In this document: positions 6,566-12,309 of the stretch, one piece after another
Position numbering within the stretch: position 1 is the stretch's first letter
Layout: the number at the start of each line of letters is the position of its first letter
Source of the DNA: Gallionella sp.
GTDB lineage: Bacteria > Pseudomonadota > Gammaproteobacteria > Burkholderiales > Gallionellaceae
DNA length: 17,153 nucleotides
Direction of reading: 5' to 3'
NCBI GenBank assembly: GCA_029850565.1
Contig: JARCRR010000037.1
Span: forward strand, 1 to 17,153
Notes under the pieces: generated by a model
Database searches by the model: none
The model's input: only the letters and a program-made list of their open reading frames with translations
Told to the model about the DNA's origin: nothing
Program-made: the position numbers and the translations under genes

Positions 6566-7679
6566 CTTTTTATGCATTGATGATCAGCAAGACCAGTCAA
6601 TCGATAATTTGTTGAGACAGCTATCGAAGACAACACCAACATTAATTTTTGAAAGGAAAACACCATCAGAATTCGGTGAGCAGATTAATCAAATTGCTGA
6701 AGCTAGTAAAAAGAATGAACGGTTCGGTTTGCTTATTGACCTTCGCCTTGATATGGAAGCAAATGCCGAGGGAGAACGAGTTCAATATAGAGGACCGACA
6801 TTGGCGCAAGAGCTTCGGACTCGAATGGCGGAAGAGGGAATTCGACCATTTCCAATCGTCCTATGGTCCATTAACAATAGGTTTTTGGAATCATATTTTG
6901 GCGATGATACTTCACACGATTTGTTTGATGCTGTGTATGGAAAAGATAAAGAAATAGCGAGTGACAAACATCAGGTTTGCAGGGAGATGATTTCCCTTGC
7001 GGAAGGGTACCGTCAAATCTCATCTGCGAAACATGATGGAAAGCTGAATTGCTCAATCCTGGGGTTGGCAGAAAATGAATTAGATGGTGTTAATTCTGCA
7101 TTCATTGTTCAGTTCATGAATACTGTCGAGAGGAGTGCTACACATGAGGTGTCATTACATTTACTTGGCGAGTTGTTAAGGCCTGCAGGGCTTCTGGTCG
7201 ATGAAAGCATGGTTGCAGCTAGGCTTGGTGTTGATGTGTCAAGTTCCGGTTCTGACTGGCATAAGCTTTTAGAAATGATTAAACAGACTAAATACAATGG
7301 TCCATTCGGAGATGGGTGGCCTCGCTGGTGGTGGTTCAAAATTGAGGATTGGTGGAGTGGGTTGCAGACACGAATGCCGAACCTTAGACGTATTGGAGCA
7401 AAGGAGCGGGTCGATTTGCTAAATAAATTTTCAAATTTATCTTTGAAGCCGGCTGTGCCAATCGAGGCGGGCTATAGCGATAAATTTTTTACCATCTGTA
7501 TTGCAACTGGTAAACCATTGGATCCGGCAGATGGGCTTCGAATTGTTATGCCTGTAATGAAGGGGTGGCATGATGTGTTATTTGTTTCGGCATATGCCGC
7601 ACTGAACAGAATCGCAAAAGAGTGCTGGCAGATTGATCCTCTTGATTATGATCGCTTAGATCAACTTAAGAAATCATAA
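6552..7679 (+). CDS. Receiver-domain-like protein with Trp-rich C-terminal region (partner of the GHKL ATPase)
   Basis: The ATG at 6552 follows a GAGGAGAT ribosome site, and the gene overlaps the GHKL gene by 14 bp. The product is 375 residues. Residues 1-135 look like a divergent response-regulator receiver: FLCIDDQQD with acidic pair D10/D11, GLLIDLRLD with candidate phosphoacceptor D63, IVLWS with S106 in the conserved Ser/Thr position, and YGKDK with K131 in the conserved Lys position. No known DNA-binding output domain follows. Residues about 140-375 form an unrecognised module with the Trp cluster GPFGDGWPRWWWFKIEDWWS (about 245-265) and a later segment CIATGKPLDPADGLRI. A plausible reading is that the C-terminal kinase core of the preceding protein phosphorylates or binds this receiver, and the Trp-rich region acts as output. 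This is inference from order and motifs only. Confidence 0.75.
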   Translation: MPNTSFLCIDDQQDQSIDNLLRQLSKTTPTLIFERKTPSEFGEQINQIAEASKKNERFGLLIDLRLDMEANAEGERVQYRGPTLAQELRTRMAEEGIRPFPIVLWSINNRFLESYFGDDTSHDLFDAVYGKDKEIASDKHQVCREMISLAEGYRQISSAKHDGKLNCSILGLAENELDGVNSAFIVQFMNTVERSATHEVSLHLLGELLRPAGLLVDESMVAARLGVDVSSSGSDWHKLLEMIKQTKYNGPFGDGWPRWWWFKIEDWWSGLQTRMPNLRRIGAKERVDLLNKFSNLSLKPAVPIEAGYSDKFFTICIATGKPLDPADGLRIVMPVMKGWHDVLFVSAYAALNRIAKECWQIDPLDYDRLDQLKKS

Positions 7680-8417
7680 GTGAGTGCTATGGCAAAGAGC
7701 GAAAAGCCCAGCAATATACGACGGCGGATTTCCAACGATCTATTGTCACTAGCGCAACTGCTTAATCAACACTCATCGGCGATTGTACTAAATGCGGACG
7801 TTCTAAAATCTTCCGCTAACCAGTGTTCGCGCCAAAATAGTAATAAAGAGTGGAGCTACGAGGTGGCTGGCCTGAGATTTAGGGTGAAAACACCTCAGAA
7901 TGTTTTGCCTACGCAAAATAGCGAGTGGCTCTTTGTTGATGTTGATTTAGATGTTAGCGGTGTTCTTGATGAGTCATTGGATGATTACTTTACACATCTG
8001 GTTCTGAATATTTGTGTTCAAACCGAAAATCGCGAGAGCATTTGCTCGTGGCATTTTGATCGCCATATCATTGGGGATGCAGAGGAAGAGTCGGATGAAG
8101 CGCACCCTCTATATCATTTTCAGCATGGCGGGCATGCGATGAAAGAGATATCTGAAACCCTAGGGAAAGTATTGTTGTTGCCAACACCTAGGTTGCCATT
8201 TCCACCTATGGATGCAGTTCTCGCGATTGATTTCCTTCTTTCAAATTTTGCGGGTGCCCAATGGAAAGAGTTGCGGAATGAGCATATCTATGTGAACTTG
8301 TTGAAACAGGCTCAATGCCGTCATTGGAAACCATACCTTAAACGACTCGCTTCTTGGTGGGACACTGGGCCAAAGCAGGATGCCTCCGTAACATCGCTTT
8401 TCCCGCAATTAGTTTGA
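7680..8417 (+). CDS. Unrecognised 245-residue protein, last gene of the methyltransferase/GHKL/receiver operon
   Basis: I do not recognise this protein. The GTG at 7680 directly follows the stop of the receiver-like gene. An ATG at 7689 (codon 4) is an equally good start, and neither has a clear ribosome site. No signal peptide, membrane segment or nucleotide-binding loop is visible. It shows conserved-looking clusters: EWLFVDVDLDVSG (about 80-92), SICSWHFDRH (about 120-130), HPLYHFQHGGHAM (about 141-153), then LPTPRLPFPPMDAVLAIDFL and WKPYLKRLASWWD near the end. The His/Asp-rich WHFDRH and YHFQHGG motifs could be metal-binding or catalytic, but no nuclease signature can be assigned with confidence. 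Position in the operon suggests an effector or accessory subunit of the same system. Confidence 0.75.
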   Translation: MSAMAKSEKPSNIRRRISNDLLSLAQLLNQHSSAIVLNADVLKSSANQCSRQNSNKEWSYEVAGLRFRVKTPQNVLPTQNSEWLFVDVDLDVSGVLDESLDDYFTHLVLNICVQTENRESICSWHFDRHIIGDAEEESDEAHPLYHFQHGGHAMKEISETLGKVLLLPTPRLPFPPMDAVLAIDFLLSNFAGAQWKELRNEHIYVNLLKQAQCRHWKPYLKRLASWWDTGPKQDASVTSLFPQLV

Positions 8418-8562
8418 TTTTGAATTTCGAATGCCTCGCCCCATGAATAAAAATGGGGGATATAAGGTGCCTTGAATTCAACTTGAGGAATTTTTACAGT
8501 TTCAAAAGGCAGACTTAATTCTGTAAGGGAGCGTCCTTTGTACCGTACCAGCGGCTCTATGG
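8418..8562. other. Gene-less end of the island, before the right repeat
   Basis: I see no credible gene between the operon stop and the right direct repeat. The only notable structure is a hairpin (8439-8458). A minus-strand open frame (8321-8632) spans the region, but its first part lies antisense to the preceding gene. Confidence 0.5.
8439..8458. terminator. Hairpin after the methyltransferase operon (weak terminator candidate)
   Basis: CCCCAT and ATGGGG form a perfect 6-bp stem around an 8-nt A-rich loop, 22 bases after the last operon stop. There is no T run on the 3' side, so intrinsic termination is doubtful. Confidence 0.3.
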
Positions 8563-8671
8563 TCTTTCCTGTTATGATGCTGACTTGAGTTGATGAGCGG
8601 ATTTTCGTGTTTCTGTTTGGGGAGGGGGGCACATTTCTTACCTATTTCCCCAACCTTTAATTGCGGCAAAT

Positions 8672-8681
8672 CCCCCCCCCC
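8672..8681. repeat. C10 homopolymer tract
   Basis: Ten consecutive Cs occupy the position where the left repeat has ACCTCCC. It is a third long G/C homopolymer in the island, here in noncoding sequence, and a likely hotspot for length variation or sequencing error. Confidence 0.7.
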
Positions 8682-8700
8682 AAACTTTGTGCTGAATTTT

Positions 8701-8733
8701 CCTGTAATTTCCCCTGTAATTTTGCTGTAACTA
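8701..8733. repeat. Three CTGTAA iterons inside right island end
   Basis: CCTGTAATTT at 8701-8710 and 8713-8722, and GCTGTAACTA at 8724-8733, lie about 110 bp from the tRNA att core. They mirror the pair at 695-715 inside the left end, so both inner ends of the island carry the same unit, as arm-type recombinase sites would. Confidence 0.4.
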
Positions 8734-8783
8734 GAGTTAAAAAGAGTGGATTTAATGCGAGTAGAGTTGAATAGAGTGGAAAC

Positions 8784-8818
8784 AAAAAAGCCGACAAATC
8801 AGTTAGATGTCGGCTTTT
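8784..8818 (-). terminator. Intrinsic terminator of tRNA-Leu
   Basis: Reading leftwards from the tRNA, the stem AAGCCGACA/TGTCGGCTT (9 bp, 12-nt loop) is followed by a run of six Ts, 23 bases after the CCA end. The A run on the other side would allow it to act on rightward transcripts from the island as well. Confidence 0.8.
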
Positions 8819-8840
8819 CAGTAAGTTACAAACAAATTGT

Positions 8841-8927
8841 TGGTGCCCAGAAGAGGACTCGAACCTCCACAGTGTTGCCACCGCTAGGACCTGAACCTAG
8901 TGCGTCTACCAATTCCGCCATCTGGGC
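8841..8927 (-). tRNA. tRNA-Leu, anticodon CAG, CCA encoded
   Basis: This 87-nt class II tRNA lies on the minus strand. The acceptor stem GCCCAGA/TCTGGGC pairs perfectly. The D arm reads GCGGAATTGGTAGACGC. The anticodon stem CTAGG/CCTAG encloses the loop TTCAGGT, giving anticodon CAG. A long variable arm (CGGTGGCAACACTG) is typical of Leu, and the T loop has TTCGAGT. The 3' CCA is encoded at 8841-8843. Its 3' end is the integration site of the island on its left, and the gene was restored intact. Confidence 0.96.
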
Positions 8928-8932
8928 GTAAC

Positions 8933-8961
8933 TTGAGGGTGCGCACTTTAATTGCTATAGG
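8933..8961 (+). promoter_or_regulatory. Candidate rnr promoter facing the tRNA promoter
   Basis: TTGAGG (8933-8938) and TATAGG (8956-8961) are 17 bp apart, four matches of six in each box. Transcription would begin around 8968, leaving almost no leader before the ATG at 8973. It may therefore be fortuitous, or give a leaderless message. Confidence 0.3.
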
Positions 8962-8973
8962 ATTTTGTGTCAA
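8945..8973 (-). promoter_or_regulatory. tRNA-Leu promoter overlapping the rnr start codon
   Basis: Reading leftwards, TTGACA (8968-8973, perfect -35) and TAAAGT (8945-8950) are 17 bp apart. They are followed by a GC-rich discriminator (GCGCACCC), the mark of stringently controlled stable-RNA promoters. Transcription would start near 8938, about 10 nt before the mature tRNA. The -35 box shares its last base with the rnr ATG. Confidence 0.7.
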
Positions 8974-11255
8974 TGACGAAAAAGAAAAAAACCATACGTG
9001 AACTCGATCCCTTCTTGGAGCGGGAGCGCGAACAATACGAACATCCTTTGCCCAGCCGCGAGTACATCTTGCAAATGTTGGCGGAGAAGGGGGTTCCGGT
9101 AGAGCAAGAAGATCTGTGTGCTTTGCTCCATATCGAGTTGCATGAAGAAGAACTATTCACCCGCCGCTTGCGAGCGATGGAGCGTGACGGTCAGATCATG
9201 CGCAACCGTAAACGTGCCATCTGTGTGGTCGACAAACTCGATCTCATCAAAGGTAAGGTGCAAGGCCACCCAGACGGTTTCGGGTTCCTGATTCCAGAGG
9301 ATGGCAGTGCGGACTTGGTTTTGAGTGCGAAAGAGATGCATAAGGCATTGCACGGTGACACCGTGATGGCGCGCGTCGGCGGAGAAGATAAACGCGGACG
9401 CAGAGAGGCCAGCATCGTTGAGGTGCTAGAGCATGCCAATACGAGAGTGGTCGGTCGTATCTATGAGGAGCACGGCATCAAATTCGTCGTCGCGGAGAAT
9501 CGCCGCATCAGCCAAGATATTCTGGTTGCCCCCGGCGAGCATGGCGAAGCGAAGACAGGGCAGGTCGTCATCTTGGAGATAATGCAACAGCCTTCCAAGC
9601 ATGCACAACCCATCGGTCGAATCGTCGAAGTGTTAGGTAACTATGCCGACCCGGGCATGGAGATCGAGATCGCGCTGCGCAAGCACGATCTACCGAACGA
9701 GTTCCCGCATGATGCGAAACGCCAGGCCGAAGCGTTCTCACCTTTGGTGAAAGCTGAAGATTACGCGGGACGCGAGTCTGTGGTGAATCTACCTTTGGTC
9801 ACCATCGACGGCGAGACGGCGCGCGACTTCGACGATGCGGTGTATTGCGAACCGAACAGTAAAGGATTCCGTTTGGTGGTCGCCATCGCAGACGTGAGTG
9901 CCTATGTGAAATCCGGCGATGCCTTGGACAAAGAAGCGATTAATCGCGGTAATTCAGTGTACTTCCCGCGCCGAGTGATCCCGATGTTGCCGGAAGAGTT
10001 GTCCAACGGTCTGTGTTCTCTGAATCCGAATGTCGAGCGTCTGTGCATGGTGTGCGATATGCAGATCAGTGCGGACGGCGAAATACAGTCGCATCGTTTC
10101 TATCCTTCCGTGATGTTCTCGCATGCGCGCCTGACCTATACCAAGGTCGCAGATATGTTGGAGAACCCGCAGGGCGAGAACGCGCGCGAATACGCTGCGG
10201 TATTGCCGCATATCAACAACCTGTACAAATTGTTCCAGACCTTGCTTAAGGCGCGTGCCAAACGCGGTGCCATCGACTTCGAGACGGTGGAAACGCAGAT
10301 GATCTTCAATGCGCAGGGCAAGATCGAGAAGATCGTCCCTGTCGTGCGTAACGATGCACACAAGCTGATCGAGGAATGCATGTTGGCAGCCAACGTGTGT
10401 GCGGCGGCCTTCTTGAAGGAGCACGAACATCCGGTGCTGTACCGTGTGCATGAAGGTCCGACACCGGAGAAGTTGGAAGCGGTGCGCGAGTTCTTCAAAG
10501 AATTTGGTCTGCAACTGGGCGGCGGAGACGATCCGCAAGCCGGCGACTATTCTCAATTGCTCAAGCAGATCAAAGGCCGCCCCGATGCCGGATTGTTGCA
10601 GACAGTGATGTTGCGCTCTTTGCGTCAAGCGGTTTACGCTCAGGAAAACCTGGGGCACTTCGGTCTGGGTTACGAGGCATACGCGCACTTCACCTCGCCT
10701 ATCCGTCGCTATCCAGACCTGTTGGTGCACCGTGCCATCAAGGCGGTGCTGGAAGGCAAGAAGTACAAGCCGCAACTCAAATGGGCTGAACTCGGTGTGC
10801 ATTGCTCCATGACCGAGCGCCGCGCGGACGATGCCACACGCGACGTGGAAGCCTGGCTCAAGTGCTTCTACATGCGCGACCATCTCGGCAGCGTGTTTGC
10901 GGGAACGATCTCTTCAGTCACAGGGTTTGGCTTGTTTATCTCGCTTGATGACCTTTATGTCGAGGGCTTGGTACACGTATCCGAACTCGGTGCGGACTAC
11001 TTCCACTTTGATGCAGCGAAGCATCAGATGTTGGGCGAGCGTACCGGCAAGCGTTACCGTTTGGGTGATCGCGTGAAAGTCAAAGTGGTGCGAGTCGATA
11101 TGGAAAGTACCAAGATCGACTTCGTGCTGGAAGGTGAAGTGGTTCACGCAGCCGATACCATCAATGTCGGTGCTTGGGGCGCGACCACGCCGAAGAAAGT
11201 CAAAGCAGCAGAACCTAAGAGCAAGAACAAAAAGGCAGGAAAACGCCATGGCTGA
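8973..11255 (+). CDS. rnr: Ribonuclease R (3'-5' exoribonuclease)
   Basis: RNase R processively degrades structured RNA from the 3' end in the cytoplasm and takes part in mRNA decay and rRNA quality control. The 760-residue product is full length. It has an N-terminal HTH-like region (to about 75), cold-shock/OB domains (about 80-240), then the RNB catalytic domain with TIDGETARDFDDAVYCE (D279, D285, D287, D288 as metal ligands), RGNSVYFPRRVIPMLPEEL and YAHFTSPIRRYPDLLVHR. A C-terminal S1 domain follows (GTISSVTGFGLFISLDDLYV onward), and the tail is Lys-rich (KSKNKKAGKRHG). The ATG at 8973 is preferred over the in-frame GTG at 8967 because AGGA (8959-8962) is 10 nt from the ATG but only 4 nt from the GTG. 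It overlaps rlmB by 8 bp, as expected for a conserved rnr-rlmB operon. Confidence 0.97.
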   Translation: MTKKKKTIRELDPFLEREREQYEHPLPSREYILQMLAEKGVPVEQEDLCALLHIELHEEELFTRRLRAMERDGQIMRNRKRAICVVDKLDLIKGKVQGHPDGFGFLIPEDGSADLVLSAKEMHKALHGDTVMARVGGEDKRGRREASIVEVLEHANTRVVGRIYEEHGIKFVVAENRRISQDILVAPGEHGEAKTGQVVILEIMQQPSKHAQPIGRIVEVLGNYADPGMEIEIALRKHDLPNEFPHDAKRQAEAFSPLVKAEDYAGRESVVNLPLVTIDGETARDFDDAVYCEPNSKGFRLVVAIADVSAYVKSGDALDKEAINRGNSVYFPRRVIPMLPEELSNGLCSLNPNVERLCMVCDMQISADGEIQSHRFYPSVMFSHARLTYTKVADMLENPQGENAREYAAVLPHINNLYKLFQTLLKARAKRGAIDFETVETQMIFNAQGKIEKIVPVVRNDAHKLIEECMLAANVCAAAFLKEHEHPVLYRVHEGPTPEKLEAVREFFKEFGLQLGGGDDPQAGDYSQLLKQIKGRPDAGLLQTVMLRSLRQAVYAQENLGHFGLGYEAYAHFTSPIRRYPDLLVHRAIKAVLEGKKYKPQLKWAELGVHCSMTERRADDATRDVEAWLKCFYMRDHLGSVFAGTISSVTGFGLFISLDDLYVEGLVHVSELGADYFHFDAAKHQMLGERTGKRYRLGDRVKVKVVRVDMESTKIDFVLEGEVVHAADTINVGAWGATTPKKVKAAEPKSKNKKAGKRHG

Positions 11256-11985
11256 GTCACGCATCATTCACGGCTTTCATGCCGTCACCGCTCGCATCCG
11301 TCAAAACGCAGACAGTGTGATGGAAGTGTTCGTCGATCCGTCGCGCAAGGATCCGCGCGCACGCGATTTATTGAAGTTGGCAGAGAGTAACGGCGTTCGC
11401 ATCATCAACGTGGATGGCAAGCGCCTGGATGGCATGGCAGGAACCCCGCGCCATCAAGGTGTTGCCGCCCGTGTAGATGCATCGCAAAAAGTGCAGCATC
11501 TGGACGATGTGCTGGACACGCTGACTGAACCAGCGTTGATTTTGGTGCTGGATGGTGTGCAAGACCCGCACAATCTGGGAGCGTGTCTGCGCAGTGCAGA
11601 TGCATTCGGTGTGCATGCGGTCATCGCCCCGAAAGACCGCGCAGTGGGTATCAATGCCACGGTAGAGAAGGTAGCCTGCGGTGCCGCACAGACAGTTCCT
11701 TACATCACCGTCACCAACCTCGCACGTACTCTGCGCGAACTGAAAGAGCGCGACATATGGGTCATCGGCATGGATGGCGAAGCAGAAACGGAATTGCATC
11801 AAGTGAAGCACAAAGGCGCAGTGGCCATGGTGCTGGGCGCGGAAGGTGAAGGCATGCGCCGCTTGACCAAAGAGACCTGCGACCAACTGGTGCGCATCCC
11901 GATGCAAGGCAGTGTGGAAAGTTTGAACGTTTCGGTCAGTACCGGTGTCTGCCTCTACGAAGCAAGAAGGCAACGGACGATCTAA
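11248..11985 (+). CDS. rlmB: 23S rRNA (guanosine-2251-2'-O)-methyltransferase
   Basis: RlmB is a SPOUT-class enzyme that uses S-adenosylmethionine to methylate the ribose of G2251 in 23S rRNA. The 245-residue product matches the usual length. Residues 1-75 form the L30e-like RNA-binding domain (RIIHGFHAVTARIR). The trefoil-knot domain follows with ILVLDGVQDPHNLGACLRSA (motif 1, N and R catalytic region), VLGAEGEGMRRL (motif 2) and the C-terminal IPMQGSVESLNVSVSTGVCL (motif 3). The ATG at 11248 is chosen because it begins at the conserved MAESRIIHG sequence and has GGCAGGA at 11234-11240. The frame is open further upstream inside rnr, but that part is rnr in another frame. It overlaps the rnr stop by 8 bp, so the two are coupled. 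Confidence 0.96.
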   Translation: MAESRIIHGFHAVTARIRQNADSVMEVFVDPSRKDPRARDLLKLAESNGVRIINVDGKRLDGMAGTPRHQGVAARVDASQKVQHLDDVLDTLTEPALILVLDGVQDPHNLGACLRSADAFGVHAVIAPKDRAVGINATVEKVACGAAQTVPYITVTNLARTLRELKERDIWVIGMDGEAETELHQVKHKGAVAMVLGAEGEGMRRLTKETCDQLVRIPMQGSVESLNVSVSTGVCLYEARRQRTI

Positions 11986-12000
11986 TTCGGAGGTGGTGTC

Positions 12001-12219
12001 GTGCTGATGCAGAAATTCAACTTTTCGATCCAGACGCGCGACGGACAGCGCATCGTCAGCGTCGTCATTGCGGGGCGCGATCAGGAAGAGGCCGAACGCA
12101 AGCTACGCCAGATGTATCACCATTGCGAGATCGTCAGTTGTAACGCCAACCAGATGGATGATCCCAAGACTCAGCAGGTGGTGTCGGTCGAAGACATCAT
12201 CACGCTGATTTCGAAGTAA
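12001..12219 (+). CDS. Small conserved-looking protein of unknown function (72 aa)
   Basis: The GTG at 12001 is preferred because GGAGG (11989-11993) lies seven bases before it. The ATG at 12007 would be 13 bases away. The product starts with MLMQKFNFSIQTRDGQRIVS, a beta-hairpin-like segment. It continues with a charged helix (GRDQEEAERKLRQMYHHC) and a strand-helix end (VVSVEDIITLISK). No known domain is recognised. The alternation suggests a compact alpha/beta fold. It sits 15 bp after rlmB and is probably the third gene of the rnr-rlmB operon. Its GC-rich composition matches the core genome. Confidence 0.8.
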   Translation: MLMQKFNFSIQTRDGQRIVSVVIAGRDQEEAERKLRQMYHHCEIVSCNANQMDDPKTQQVVSVEDIITLISK

Positions 12220-12309
12220 AGAGTTTGAGTCGAATGGCAGTTATCGGCCAGTAACGGTCACTCGATGGTGTCTGCCAATATTGAGTTTTTGCACTGAAAA
12301 AGGGGCGGC

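Larger units (their letters stand above)
641..8840. mobile_element. tRNA-Leu-associated genomic island (~8.2 kb), integrase not present
   Basis: The interval is bounded on the left by a 23-bp copy of the tRNA-Leu 3' end (641-663) and on the right by the intact tRNA-Leu (8841-8927), the classic outcome of integration into a tRNA 3' end. The contents are typical accessory genes: a toxin-antitoxin pair, an orphan HTH regulator, two decayed IS3 transposase fragments and a DNA methyltransferase operon. They are clearly AT-richer than the rnr-rlmB block to the right. No integrase, relaxase or phage structural gene can be seen, so the element is either decayed or mobilised in trans. Alternatively it entered by homologous recombination between the ~300-bp repeats. 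Confidence 0.7.
8563..8863. repeat. Right copy of ~300-bp direct repeat, ending inside tRNA-Leu
   Basis: Partner of 363-663. Identity is highest from 8713 to 8854, including the terminator hairpin and the tRNA 3' end. To the left the match weakens, with substitutions and small gaps, and it carries a C10 tract (8672-8681) absent from the left copy. It lies inside the island next to the intact tRNA. Confidence 0.85.

Noticed and set aside
8321..8632. 103-codon minus-strand open frame at the end of the operon
   Set aside because: Part of it is antisense to the 245-residue gene and its start lies in the direct repeat. The middle (about 8425-8570) has a protein-like look, but nothing supports expression, so I did not call it.
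641..8840. Search for an integrase, CRISPR array, relaxase or phage genes in the island
   Set aside because: None was seen on either strand. No spaced identical repeats of CRISPR length occur, and the only recombinase traces are the two IS3 relics.
9954..10883. 309-codon minus-strand open frame inside rnr
   Set aside because: A shadow of the GC-rich rnr reading frame. The plus-strand frame carries the full RNB catalytic domain here.
11368..11973. 201-codon minus-strand open frame inside rlmB
   Set aside because: Antisense shadow of rlmB, whose SPOUT motifs cover the same bases.
12235..12277. TGGCAG/CTGCCA inverted repeat followed by a T run, as a possible terminator after the 72-residue gene
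   Set aside because: The loop is 31 nt and the stem only 6 bp, so it is too weak to call.
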